Assembly: GCA_963778945.1 (NCBI GenBank)
Contig: CAVZWL010000012.1
Location: 1-64,000 of the forward strand
DNA length: 64,000 nt
Direction of reading: 5' to 3'
Source of the DNA: Fen-1254 sp963778945
GTDB taxonomy: Bacteria; Bacteroidota; Ignavibacteria; UBA10030
Notes under the pieces: generated by a model
Database searches by the model: none
The model's input: only the letters and a program-made list of their open reading frames with translations
Told to the model about the DNA's origin: nothing
Translations under genes and position numbers: made by a program
In this document: positions 49,771 through 58,268 of the stretch, one piece after another
Numbering within the stretch: the first letter of the stretch is position 1
How the letters are laid out: each line of letters starts with the position of its first letter

Positions 49771-50754
49771 TTATTGAACAATGTACGGAACACCCCATTC
49801 CTGTGAAGTCACCGCTGCAGTCGTATCAAAAAGCGATTTATTCGATAAGGCGCTTATCGTAACGGTATATCTTCCAGGTATATCGCCAAGCCAGCTTCGC
49901 GTATAGACATGAGTGTATGTTCCATTGCCGTTCGGCGTCACACTCACCTGTGCCATTCGTTCACGGATTCTCGCCACTCTGCTGTTCGGGTGATAAAGGA
50001 CAACAACGTCGCTGTCAGGCGAACTGCTGAGGACGGTTGCTTGAACAATAAATTTTCTTGAAGCATTTCGCAGCATTTGCGGAAGCCCGTGCCGCCCGAG
50101 AAGTCCCGTCTGCAGATAATATTCGTCCGGCGGACTTGTAACATCGACTGTATCGTCCCCTATAAAGAATGTCAAATCCGTAATGGCGATCGTATCGGTT
50201 CCCGATGTCGTATTGCCCTGCATGACAGAGACGAATTTCTCGACCCATCGTGTGCTGTCTTTGACGAGCTCTTTTACAAATTTCACATTCCGCGTTGTCG
50301 TCATCGTAATCGGTTTCTGAAAAATGCCGATCGTCGAATAAATCCATAATTTTCCAGTCAGTGAGTCCGTTATGGTCGCAACGATAGTCGAATCGTCAAT
50401 TTGATCGTATGTTTTATCAACCGTCCTTCGTGTAAACGTTCTTCCCCATGCGAGCGGCGTATACACCGTATCATTTGAGGAAGACGCAGAAGAACTCAGA
50501 AGTAATCCGGTCATACTATTGGAAATCAGCAGCGAGCGCGATGCGCTCCCGTCATCCAGCGTCGATGCATCGCTTGTAAAAAGAGGGTCCTGCGAAATAA
50601 TATTATCCAGCGTCGCCTTGTCGATCTGTGAAACAGAACCGCTCTTCGTATTGGTATTCGTATTTGATTCTGTCGGCGATGGATTGCTGCATCCTATGAT
50701 CCAGAGAGAAATAACAAAAGCTGTCCCCAATATAAAAAATATTTTTTTATTCAT
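49771..50754 (-). CDS. Large lipoprotein of unknown function
   Basis: This 327-residue protein has a lipoprotein signal ending 'VISLWIIGCSNPSPTES' (Cys at 22), then a Thr/Ser/Asn-rich linker ('TESNTNTNTKSG') and a largely beta-stranded body. The C-terminal part has 'FIVQATVLSSSPDSDVVVLY' and 'YTHVYTRSWLGDIPGRYTVT', suggesting an Ig-like or fibronectin-like domain. The family is not recognised. It is expected on a membrane facing the periplasm or the outside. It is monocistronic. Confidence 0.72.
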   Translation of the reverse strand: MNKKIFFILGTAFVISLWIIGCSNPSPTESNTNTNTKSGSVSQIDKATLDNIISQDPLFTSDASTLDDGSASRSLLISNSMTGLLLSSSASSSNDTVYTPLAWGRTFTRRTVDKTYDQIDDSTIVATITDSLTGKLWIYSTIGIFQKPITMTTTRNVKFVKELVKDSTRWVEKFVSVMQGNTTSGTDTIAITDLTFFIGDDTVDVTSPPDEYYLQTGLLGRHGLPQMLRNASRKFIVQATVLSSSPDSDVVVLYHPNSRVARIRERMAQVSVTPNGNGTYTHVYTRSWLGDIPGRYTVTISALSNKSLFDTTAAVTSQEWGVPYIVQ

Positions 50755-50812
50755 GTCGAAAACCTTGAAATAAATAACATTGTGTATTCTGCTGCTTTTC
50801 AGTATTCAATGT

Positions 50813-50841
50813 TTGACAACGCTTTTAAAAAATGGTTTAAT
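50813..50841 (+). promoter_or_regulatory. Promoter-like sequence directed into rsmI antisense
   Basis: TTGACA (50813-50818), 17 bases, TTTAAT (50836-50841). The 17-base spacer ends 'cttttaaaaaatgg', almost the same as the clpC promoter spacer. Nothing coding follows on the plus strand. Any transcript would run antisense to the 3' end of rsmI. Confidence 0.4.
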
Positions 50842-50866
50842 GAAAAAGGACGGAGCAGGAATGGGT

Positions 50867-51583
50867 TCAAGATCCGCAATGAAAAGCTGCGGCATCATCG
50901 GATGCACCTTCGATGATGAGGACATATTCCCCCCGCGGCTGCTTGCCGGTTATTTCCACCATCACTGATTCGATTGGGCCGCGTGTAATTTCTTCGAATT
51001 TTTTGGTCAGTTCGCGCGCAACAACGATGTTCCGGTTCCCGAAATATATTTGAATATCCTTCAGCGTTCTGATAATTCTATGAGGCGATTCATACAGAAC
51101 GATTGTGCGGGATTCGGTTTTCAGGGATTCGAATTTCGTTTTACGCCCTTTTTTCAAAGGCAGAAATCCCTCGAAGACAAAGCGATCGATCGGCAGGCCG
51201 CTGACAATCAAAGCGGAAAGGAAAGCGCTCGCGCCGGGGATCGGAATAAGAGGAATGCCGGCGGCGATTGCCTGCTGAACTATATGAAAAGCCGGATCGG
51301 AAATACCAGGAGTTCCCGCATCGGAAACGAGCGCAATGGACTGTCCCGCTTTCAGTTTTTCGATGAGCTGCGGTGCACGGATTTGTTCGTTATAACTGAA
51401 GTAGCTGATCATCGGCTTGCGAAGAGAGTAATGATCGAGCAATATTCTGGTCGTGCGCGTGTCTTCCGCTGCAATCAGATCGACCGAAGAAAGTATTTTC
51501 ACTGCACGGTAGGTTATATCTTCCAGGTTGCCTATCGGCGTGGCGACAAGATAGAGCGTGCCGGGCTGAATGTTTTCGGACAT
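50867..51583 (-). CDS. rsmI: 16S rRNA (cytidine(1402)-2'-O)-methyltransferase
   Basis: The 238-residue tetrapyrrole-methylase-fold enzyme starts 'GTLYLVATPIGNLEDITYRA', then has 'VDLIAAEDTRTTRILLDHYS', 'IALVSDAGTPGISDPAFHIV', 'PGASAFLSALIVSGLP' and 'VLYESPHRIIRTLKDI'. All are signatures of RsmI, which methylates the ribose of C1402 in the decoding centre with SAM. Compared with the ~280 residues of E. coli it lacks the C-terminal extension, as do many relatives. It lies 11 bases after nadE. Confidence 0.95.
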   Translation of the reverse strand: MSENIQPGTLYLVATPIGNLEDITYRAVKILSSVDLIAAEDTRTTRILLDHYSLRKPMISYFSYNEQIRAPQLIEKLKAGQSIALVSDAGTPGISDPAFHIVQQAIAAGIPLIPIPGASAFLSALIVSGLPIDRFVFEGFLPLKKGRKTKFESLKTESRTIVLYESPHRIIRTLKDIQIYFGNRNIVVARELTKKFEEITRGPIESVMVEITGKQPRGEYVLIIEGASDDAAAFHCGS

Positions 51584-51594
51584 AGCGGGCCGCT

Positions 51595-52440
51595 TTAAAT
51601 TCCCCAGTCCCGCACATATCGGAAATCCACGTTAACCGTGCGGTAGGATATTTTGGCAATCACGGGAGGCCGGCGCTTGAATTGATTGCGCTGAATCGTT
51701 CCCCGGATTTTTTGAATCAATTCCTCCTTAAAGCCGTCGCTGACAAGTTCGGCATCGGAGCGGCGCTCGTCGATCATTTCGTAAAGCAAGGCATCGAGAT
51801 CCGCATAGGTGACGCCCATTTCCTGTTCATCGGTCTGCCCTTCCCAGAGATCGGCAGAAGGGGCCTTGTCGATGATCTGTTTCGGAATGCCGAGTGTTTC
51901 CGCAAGCTGCCATATTTGCGATTTATAAAGATCGCCGACCGGATTGATTGCCGAAGCAAGATCGCCGTGCTGCGTCCCGTACCCGACCAGAATTTCGGTT
52001 TTATTGCTCGTTCCAATAACCAGTGCACGTTCACGTGCGGAAATATCGTATAACACTATCATACGCGTCCGCGCCATGACGTTTCCGCGCCGGAGTTGAT
52101 CGGTTATTTTTTGTTCTGAACAATATCCGTCGACCATTTTATCGATGCCGATAAGTTCCGAGCGGATGCCGATTTTTTCCATCAGAAGACGCGCATCTTC
52201 GGAGCTCTGGGGACTGCTCGTGGTGTAAGGCATCATAACTCCGAGGACATTGTCTTTTCCCAGAGCTTCGGCAGCAAGAACCGCAGAAACGGCGGAATCC
52301 ACGCCGCCGGAAACACCGAGAACCGCTTTCGTAAATCCGGCATTCGTTGTCTCATCATGAATAAATCGAACAAGCAGATCCCGTACAAGCTCTGCATTCA
52401 GTTTAAGATCTGCTCTCTTTGTTCTTCTCAGTGTTTCCAT
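51595..52440 (-). CDS. nadE: NH3-dependent NAD+ synthetase
   Basis: A 281-residue enzyme without the N-terminal glutaminase, so it uses ammonia. The PP-loop is 'AVLGVSGGVDSAVSAVLAAE' at about residues 41-60, with 'VIGTSNKTEILVGYGTQHGD' and 'NPVGDLYKSQIWQLAETLGI' following, then 'PSADLWEGQTDEQEMGVTYA'. It adenylates and amidates deamido-NAD to make NAD. It starts a short transcript with rsmI. The upstream gap to purB is filled by tandem-like low-complexity repeats, so it may not be co-transcribed with purB. Confidence 0.95.
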   Translation of the reverse strand: METLRRTKRADLKLNAELVRDLLVRFIHDETTNAGFTKAVLGVSGGVDSAVSAVLAAEALGKDNVLGVMMPYTTSSPQSSEDARLLMEKIGIRSELIGIDKMVDGYCSEQKITDQLRRGNVMARTRMIVLYDISARERALVIGTSNKTEILVGYGTQHGDLASAINPVGDLYKSQIWQLAETLGIPKQIIDKAPSADLWEGQTDEQEMGVTYADLDALLYEMIDERRSDAELVSDGFKEELIQKIRGTIQRNQFKRRPPVIAKISYRTVNVDFRYVRDWGI

Positions 52441-52444
52441 TTTT

Positions 52445-52645
52445 TTATGTATGAACTGTAAACTGTGAACTGCAAACAGTTAAAAGCAACATTATTCTAT
52501 ATTCTTAATTCTGAATTCTAATCTGCATTCTTAATTCTATATTCTGCATTCCTAATTCTGAATTCTGCATTCTTAATTCTATATTCTGTATTCTTAATTC
52601 ATATCTGTATTCTTAATTCTATATTCTAAATTCTGCATTCTTAAT
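52445..52645. repeat. Low-complexity tandem-like tract
   Basis: 'attctgaattctgcattctta' and 'attctatattctgcattc' recur with small variations over about 150 bases, after 'gaactgtaaactgtgaactg' at 52447. The repeating period is about 11 bases but not exact. There is no coding capacity. Confidence 0.75.
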
Positions 52646-52647
52646 TC

Positions 52648-53940
52648 TTATAGTCCCACCCGTTCAAACATTTCATCCAGATGTTTCAAACTGCGCCGAT
52701 CATCGAACAATTCATTTATTTCTTTTTCTGAAAGATGTTCTTTGATATCGCTGTTCGCCAGCAGCAAATCCCTGAATTCTTTTCCTTCGCGCCATACGGT
52801 CATTGCCTGTTCCTGAACGATGCGGTATGCATCTTCCCGTTTCATCCCTTTTTTGGTCAATGCAAGCAGAACTTCCTGCGAAAAAATAAGTCCGTGTGTC
52901 GCATGGAGATTGCGCTGCATATTCTCCGGATAGACGAGCAGGTTCTCGATGATTTTTATCATATCGGCCAGAATAAAATCCAGGAGGATACAGCTGTCCG
53001 GCACAACGATACGCTCCACGGACGAATGAGAAATATCGCGCTCGTGCCAGAGTGCGATATTTTCCATACTGGCCAGGGCATTGGCCCGGAGGACACGGGA
53101 GAGTCCCGCGATGCGCTCGCAAACGATCGGATTGCGTTTATGCGGCATGGCGGAGGAACCCTTCTGTCCTTTGGAAAAATATTCTTCCGCTTCCAGCACT
53201 TCGGTTTTCTGCAGATGGCGGATTTCGACCGCAAATTTTTCCAGAGAACAGCCGCAGACAGCGAGTGTATTCATAAACTCTGCATGGCGGTCCCGCTGAA
53301 TGATCTGAGTGGAAATCGGCGCAGGTTGAAGACCGAGTTTTTCGCAGACATACCGCTCGACAGAGGGATCAAGATGCTGAAAAGTCCCCACAGCGCCCGA
53401 AATTTTCCCCGCTGCAATCGATTTCTTTGCCGCCGTCAGGCGTTCAATATCGCGCCCGATCTCCGCATACCAGAGCGCAAGTTTCAAGCCGAATGTAATC
53501 GGCTCGGCGTGTATGCCGTGCGTGCGCCCGATCATAACCGTGTTTTTAAATTCCTTTGCACGGCGTCCAAGTACATCTTTCAGTTTTACCAGTCCTTCCA
53601 GCAGGAGATCCGCCGACTGCTTCATCTGCACGGAGAGCGCCGTATCGAGCACGTCGGAAGATGTCATGCCGAGATGAATAAAACGGGATTCCGGCCCTAC
53701 ATATTCTCCCACGCAGGTCAAAAAAGCAATCACATCGTGCTTGACCTCGTTTTCAATTTCCAGAATCCGCTGAACGCTGAAGTTTGCTTTTTCCCGGATA
53801 AGCCGGAGCGCATCTTTCGGTATCAGCCCCTGTTCGGCTTGAGCATCGCAGGCGAGCAGTTCTATGTCCAGCCAGATGCGAAATTTATTTTCATCTTCCC
53901 AAATTTTCCCCATTGCGGGGCGTGTATACCGATCGATCAT
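52648..53940 (-). CDS. purB: Adenylosuccinate lyase
   Basis: The 430-residue fumarase/aspartase-superfamily enzyme cleaves SAICAR and adenylosuccinate in purine synthesis. It has 'YTRPAMGKIWEDENKFRIWL' at the start, 'HLGMTSSDVLDTALSVQM', 'VMIGRTHGIHAEPITFGLKL' and the signature 'KGQKGSSAMPHKRNPIVCER' with the flexible catalytic Ser loop. Length is normal for the short bacterial form. It begins 8 bases after the HtrA gene, suggesting a plsY-htrA-purB transcript. Confidence 0.96.
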   Translation of the reverse strand: MIDRYTRPAMGKIWEDENKFRIWLDIELLACDAQAEQGLIPKDALRLIREKANFSVQRILEIENEVKHDVIAFLTCVGEYVGPESRFIHLGMTSSDVLDTALSVQMKQSADLLLEGLVKLKDVLGRRAKEFKNTVMIGRTHGIHAEPITFGLKLALWYAEIGRDIERLTAAKKSIAAGKISGAVGTFQHLDPSVERYVCEKLGLQPAPISTQIIQRDRHAEFMNTLAVCGCSLEKFAVEIRHLQKTEVLEAEEYFSKGQKGSSAMPHKRNPIVCERIAGLSRVLRANALASMENIALWHERDISHSSVERIVVPDSCILLDFILADMIKIIENLLVYPENMQRNLHATHGLIFSQEVLLALTKKGMKREDAYRIVQEQAMTVWREGKEFRDLLLANSDIKEHLSEKEINELFDDRRSLKHLDEMFERVGL

Positions 53941-53948
53941 TCTTTTTC

Positions 53949-55157
53949 CTATTCAGTTTTTTCCAGCACAAGTTTTGTTTCGAACGATTTCCGTTCCCTG
54001 TAAATCTTTAATGTAATGGCGTCACCCGGGCTCATATCCATCATCATGGAAAGGATATCATCTCCGGATTTCACTTTTTCTCCATTCGCTTCCAGTACCA
54101 CATCGCCGACACGAATGCCTGCTTTAACGGCCGGACCGTTCGCTTTAATATCGCTGACGATGATTCCCTCCGGTTTTTGCAGGCCGAGGTAGCGTGCAAT
54201 CCGCACATCGACCACCTGCCAATCGAATCCGGCCGTCATGTTGCGGGAAACTTTTCCTTTCCGTTTCAACTCGGCCACAATTTTTTTAATTTTATTGACC
54301 GGAATGGCAAAACCGTATCCGATGTAAGTGCTGCTCTGACCGCCGGTATAAATGAGCGTGTTCATGCCGATAACATCGCCGGCGCTGTTGACAAGCGGGC
54401 CGCCGCTGTTGCCGCCGTTGATCGCTGCATCCGTCTCTATCATGTCTCTGTAAAACCGATTTTCCAGCTGTCCCAGTTTCATTCCCGTGGAACTGACCAC
54501 ACCGACCGTAACCGTCGGCTTATCGTTAATTTCAAAAAGACCGAACGGATTGCCGAGCGCAATCGCCCATTCGCCGATGATGACATCGTCGGAATTCCCC
54601 AGACTGATAAAGGGCAGATTGGCTCCTTCGACTTTCAGCAGGCACACATCCGATGTTGGATCAGTCCCGACAAGTTTTGCCTTCATTTGTTTCCCCCCGA
54701 CCAGTGTAACCGTAATATCGGTGGCATTCCCTGCAACGTGGTCGTTCGTCACGATATACCCGTCGGCCGAAATGATAAATCCGGAACCAAGCCCTTTGAC
54801 CTCCTGTTTATAGGTCCGGTCGCCGAAGAATTGCTTGAAAAAAGGATCATCAAAATATTGTGAAAACGGATCGCGGTATTGAACCTGCTGTACGGCGATG
54901 ACGTTAATACCGACAACGGCCGGACTGACTTTAAAGACGGCGCGTGTTATCGAGTTCTGACGAGAGACCATGATATCGTCGGACGTTTGTGCGTATTTTT
55001 CTTGCTGAGCGGGAGTGGCCGGCAGAACCTGGGCTGAATCATGTTCCTGTGCATGAGCCGCCTCGACACCGCTCGGTCTTAATGCATAACCGACACCGAA
55101 GCCGATAAACAGCGGAACAACAAGAATAACTATCAGACGAACATACGGATTATTCAT
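53949..55157 (-). CDS. HtrA/DegP-family periplasmic serine protease
   Basis: A 402-residue trypsin-like protease with an N-terminal membrane helix (about 7-26), a linker, the protease domain and one PDZ domain (about 300-390, 'VKAGIRVGDVVLEANGEKVK'). The catalytic triad is visible: His in 'YIVTNDHVAGNATDI', Asp in 'DPTSDVCLLKVE', Ser in 'INGGNSGGPLVNSAG'. The single PDZ domain makes it DegS-like in layout. It handles misfolded envelope proteins or triggers stress signalling. Its 3' neighbour is purB and its 5' neighbour plsY. Confidence 0.93.
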   Translation of the reverse strand: MNNPYVRLIVILVVPLFIGFGVGYALRPSGVEAAHAQEHDSAQVLPATPAQQEKYAQTSDDIMVSRQNSITRAVFKVSPAVVGINVIAVQQVQYRDPFSQYFDDPFFKQFFGDRTYKQEVKGLGSGFIISADGYIVTNDHVAGNATDITVTLVGGKQMKAKLVGTDPTSDVCLLKVEGANLPFISLGNSDDVIIGEWAIALGNPFGLFEINDKPTVTVGVVSSTGMKLGQLENRFYRDMIETDAAINGGNSGGPLVNSAGDVIGMNTLIYTGGQSSTYIGYGFAIPVNKIKKIVAELKRKGKVSRNMTAGFDWQVVDVRIARYLGLQKPEGIIVSDIKANGPAVKAGIRVGDVVLEANGEKVKSGDDILSMMMDMSPGDAITLKIYRERKSFETKLVLEKTE

Positions 55158-55173
55158 AACTACTCCTCAGAAA

Positions 55174-55803
55174 CTAAGAAACATGTCCTTTTCGTACAAC
55201 AATACGGCTGCGGATTTCATCCCCGTGACTGAACAAATGAATCGCACTGATAAAAAAAACAAACAGCCTGTATTCGCCGGCCGAAATATTGCGAATCATG
55301 AGCAATTCAATCCACTCTCCCGGCAGGATCAGCAGAATAAAGGGCGATAACAATACGGCGATAAGATTTGCCGGGATGATTTGTTTTGCAATTCGGAATG
55401 CTGCGTACCAAACCGCGGACCATACGAGAGTGTAGCTTACTCCGATCGCGAAGAGCCCGCCGGCTGCCGCAGCCAATCCTCGTCCGCCGCGGAATTTCAG
55501 CCACAACGGATAATTATGCCCGATGATCGTTCCCAGCAAAGCGGTTGCCTGCAGCCAGAATACGCCGCCGAAAATTTGACCGGCTGCCAGGGCGACAAGA
55601 AATCCTTTCAATCCATCCAATAATCCTACGATGATGCCGGTCAGCTTCGATTGTGAGACATCATATGCATTAAATGCCCCGACTTTCCCGCTTCCGCTTT
55701 TCCGCACATCGCGCCCCCACTTTAAAAGCACAAAGAGATATGCCGTCGGAATAGAGCCGATAAGATATCCACTAAAAAAGAATATGCAATATTGAAAAAT
55801 CAT
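55174..55803 (-). CDS. plsY: Glycerol-3-phosphate acyltransferase PlsY
   Basis: A 209-residue membrane protein with about five hydrophobic segments. PlsY motifs are present in slightly altered form: 'GYLIGSIPTAYLFVLL', 'DVRKSGSGKVGAFNAYDV' (usual GSGNIGATN) and 'GHNYPLWLKFRGGRGLA' (usual FKGGKGVAT). The enzyme acylates glycerol-3-phosphate from acyl-phosphate in the first step of phospholipid synthesis. Replacement of Lys by Arg and of GATN by GAFN makes it a divergent member. It could also be one of the paralogues found next to PlsY in some genomes. Confidence 0.85.
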   Translation of the reverse strand: MIFQYCIFFFSGYLIGSIPTAYLFVLLKWGRDVRKSGSGKVGAFNAYDVSQSKLTGIIVGLLDGLKGFLVALAAGQIFGGVFWLQATALLGTIIGHNYPLWLKFRGGRGLAAAAGGLFAIGVSYTLVWSAVWYAAFRIAKQIIPANLIAVLLSPFILLILPGEWIELLMIRNISAGEYRLFVFFISAIHLFSHGDEIRSRIVVRKGHVS

Positions 55804-56033
55804 TGAAAAAAGGGAATAATTTATATGTCGATGAAAAGCGAATATGTAATATTATATGAAAATTAAACAAAATAGCTCCGGGAAGCAACCGCTTGACAAA
55901 AAAGCTCTTCTTTTTAAGCTGAAATCCGATCTTTTGGATAGGTTCAACATTTATCTTGTGAGTCCGATGAAAATATTTTACCATTCGTATCGGTTCAACA
56001 GCTCTCTACATCTTCAGACAAAAGGAAACTCTT

Positions 56034-56900
56034 GTGCGTTTAATGGCATTCATCAAGCAATTCCGAAAAAGCATTATATTCGCAGCTTCGCTTGTGCTGA
56101 TCGAAAACCTTGCATGGATTGCGGAACCGACTGTTTTTGGGCGTGTTATCGATGCCTTTATCGACAAAGGCCTAAGCCATGTATCGATGGAATTCATCAT
56201 TCCGCTGGCTATTTGGATCGGTGTCTTCCTGATCAATTCCGGCGTCGGTGCAATGCGCCGTTCCATCGAACCTCGTATTTATTTGAAAATATTTACGCGC
56301 ATCGCGGTCGACGTTACACGTGAAAGCTTGAATAAGGGCCTGTCTGTTTCCAAAACTGCCGCGCGCGCAGACCTCATGCGCGAGTATATATCGTTTTTTC
56401 AATATCGAGTACCGGAAATTTTCGAACAGGCGATTTCTATCGGCGGGGCCATTATCGCTCTAACCATTTTCGATTACCGCATAGGAGTCGCATGTCTGAC
56501 AGCAGTTTTTCCCCTTGCGTATCTGACCACAACATTCAGCAGGAAAATTGCAAAATTGCAGGTTGCACTTCATGATACGCGCGAAGAAGGATATGAAGCA
56601 TTCGCCACTCGCAACATTGCGCGCATTGAAAGTTATTATAACCGGCTTTCTTCTTCTGAGAAAAAGATCGCTCACCTCGGAGGAATTAATTTCGGCATCG
56701 TTCGATTTTTTCTTCTCGGAATTTTCCTTGTTGTTCTTTTTATCTCTATCGACATGGACGATTTTACAACGGGCAACATTTACTCTATCGTTGCATACCT
56801 CTGGACATTTGTTACATCCACCGAATACCTGCCCGAACTCATGGAAAGCTGGACCTCGCTGCGCGAACTGAATCAAAGGATGAGAGATCCGGAGGCATGA
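56034..56900 (+). CDS. ABC transporter six-helix membrane domain without ATPase
   Basis: The start is a GTG with AAAGGAAAC upstream. The 288-residue protein matches the exporter-type membrane domain only: six membrane segments and 'ESLNKGLSVSKTAARADLMR' in the coupling-helix region. It ends at 'LRELNQRMRDPEA', where a nucleotide-binding domain would normally begin after a linker. No Walker motifs follow within the window, and the next gene is on the other strand. It resembles the described 'ABC transporter six-transmembrane domain-containing protein' group, of unknown function. Confidence 0.8.
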   Translation: MRLMAFIKQFRKSIIFAASLVLIENLAWIAEPTVFGRVIDAFIDKGLSHVSMEFIIPLAIWIGVFLINSGVGAMRRSIEPRIYLKIFTRIAVDVTRESLNKGLSVSKTAARADLMREYISFFQYRVPEIFEQAISIGGAIIALTIFDYRIGVACLTAVFPLAYLTTTFSRKIAKLQVALHDTREEGYEAFATRNIARIESYYNRLSSSEKKIAHLGGINFGIVRFFLLGIFLVVLFISIDMDDFTTGNIYSIVAYLWTFVTSTEYLPELMESWTSLRELNQRMRDPEA

Positions 56901-56904
56901 TGAA

Positions 56905-57065
56905 GAGAAGTTCTGAGTGCGTCGTGCTGAGTGCTGAAGTTAAAAAACGATAGGCGGAATTCCCTTTATGTTTTTCTGCGACCCGCCATCAAAATCTCGG
57001 GCAAGCAGCAGGAGTCCATATTTATAGCTCCAGTGGTACTGCGAACCAAGAACTAAGAACTACAC
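56905..57065. repeat. Low-complexity intergenic tract
   Basis: 'agttctgagtgcgtcgtgct' with 'gagtgctgaagtt', and near 57045 'gaaccaagaactaagaacta'. It is the inverted counterpart of words at 46571-46610. There is no coding capacity. Confidence 0.6.
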
Positions 57066-57071
57066 ACCAAG

Positions 57072-58268
57072 TCACTTCTTTTCTTTCCCTCCCATATGAA
57101 TGACATCATTTCCGAATTTTTTTCGAATTCCATCCACTGCATGAAGGATATCCTGTTTTTTCGTATCGGCGGGAAAAAGCGGCAGGATGGCTTGTTCTTC
57201 ATTTTCAAAATTTGAAAGCCGGACTCCGATCAGTCTCAGAGGAGCCGGTTCTGCGTATGATTCCGAAAAAAGCTTTAACACGGTGCTCCGCACAACAGCA
57301 TCGTCATTCGTCGGTTCCACCGATTCCGCATGTGTGATCGTCGAAAAATCGCTTGAGCGAAGCTTGAGAGTAATCGTCGAGACACGCAGGCAGTTTCGGC
57401 GCAGCCGGAAACAAACATCTTCCACAAGCTCGAAAATAATCCGCTCCATTTCTTTCCTCAAGACAAGATCATGGTCGAACGTTTCTTCACGAGAAATACT
57501 TTTGGCTTCTGCTTCACCGCCGATCGTGTCGGAACCTCTGCCCCGCGCAGCCCGATAGATCCACAATCCATGTTTTCCGAGAATTTTTCGAATCTCATCT
57601 TCCGATTTCCGCTGGATATCCGCAACCGTTCTAAATCCTTTGGAGCGCAGATGTTCTTCCGTTTTTTTACCGATACCCGGGATAACGCCGATGCCGAGAG
57701 GCGCAAGATATTCCGCTTCTGTCCCGTGCGGAACAAAACACACACCGTTCGGCTTGACCTGATTAGCGGCAATTTTCGAGACAAGCGTGTTTGACGAAAG
57801 TGCAATTGTGCATGGAAGTTGAAATTCATCGAGAACGGTTTTTTGAATTATTTTCATGAATCCCGGCAGATCGTTGTTATACAATCCCTCGCAGCCGGTA
57901 AAATCCATATACATCTCGTCGATGGATGCCTGTTCGACCACTGGAGCAAGTTCTGCAATACGTTTATGCAAGCGCCGGGAAATAAGCGAGTATTCACTGT
58001 GATTCCCGCGGACCACAATGAGCCGGGGGCACAGGCGAAGAGCTCTTGCCGTTGCCATTGCTGAATGAACGCCGTATGCCCGTGCTTCGTAGGAAGCCGA
58101 TGCGATAACACCGCGGCTCCGGGGGCTTCCGCCGACTGCAACGGGTTTTTCCTTCAGGGACGGATCTTTGATGCGCTCAACAGAGACGAAGAAACAATCG
58201 AGATCGAGGTGGGCAATATATTTTTTTTGTGCCGGCAGAGACAAACCTCTCTTACTTCGGCAGTACAA
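57072..58268 (-). CDS. dinB: DNA polymerase IV
   Basis: A 398-residue Y-family polymerase. The palm starts 'IAHLDLDCFFVSVERIKDPS' with the first catalytic Asp, and 'EQASIDEMYMDFTGCEGLY' supplies the Asp-Glu pair. The thumb has 'IPGIGKKTEEHLRSKGF', an HhH. A little-finger domain follows, with no clear clamp motif beyond the final ~12 residues. It copies past damaged bases. Its 5' end overlaps the 3' end of the acyl-CoA synthetase gene by 17 bases. A start closer to 'KKYIAHLDLD' is also possible. Confidence 0.94.
   Translation of the reverse strand: MYCRSKRGLSLPAQKKYIAHLDLDCFFVSVERIKDPSLKEKPVAVGGSPRSRGVIASASYEARAYGVHSAMATARALRLCPRLIVVRGNHSEYSLISRRLHKRIAELAPVVEQASIDEMYMDFTGCEGLYNNDLPGFMKIIQKTVLDEFQLPCTIALSSNTLVSKIAANQVKPNGVCFVPHGTEAEYLAPLGIGVIPGIGKKTEEHLRSKGFRTVADIQRKSEDEIRKILGKHGLWIYRAARGRGSDTIGGEAEAKSISREETFDHDLVLRKEMERIIFELVEDVCFRLRRNCLRVSTITLKLRSSDFSTITHAESVEPTNDDAVVRSTVLKLFSESYAEPAPLRLIGVRLSNFENEEQAILPLFPADTKKQDILHAVDGIRKKFGNDVIHMGGKEKK

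Noticed and set aside
52735..54003. 422-codon plus-strand ORF opposite purB
   Set aside because: It is antisense to adenylosuccinate lyase, whose signature motifs are all present on the other strand.
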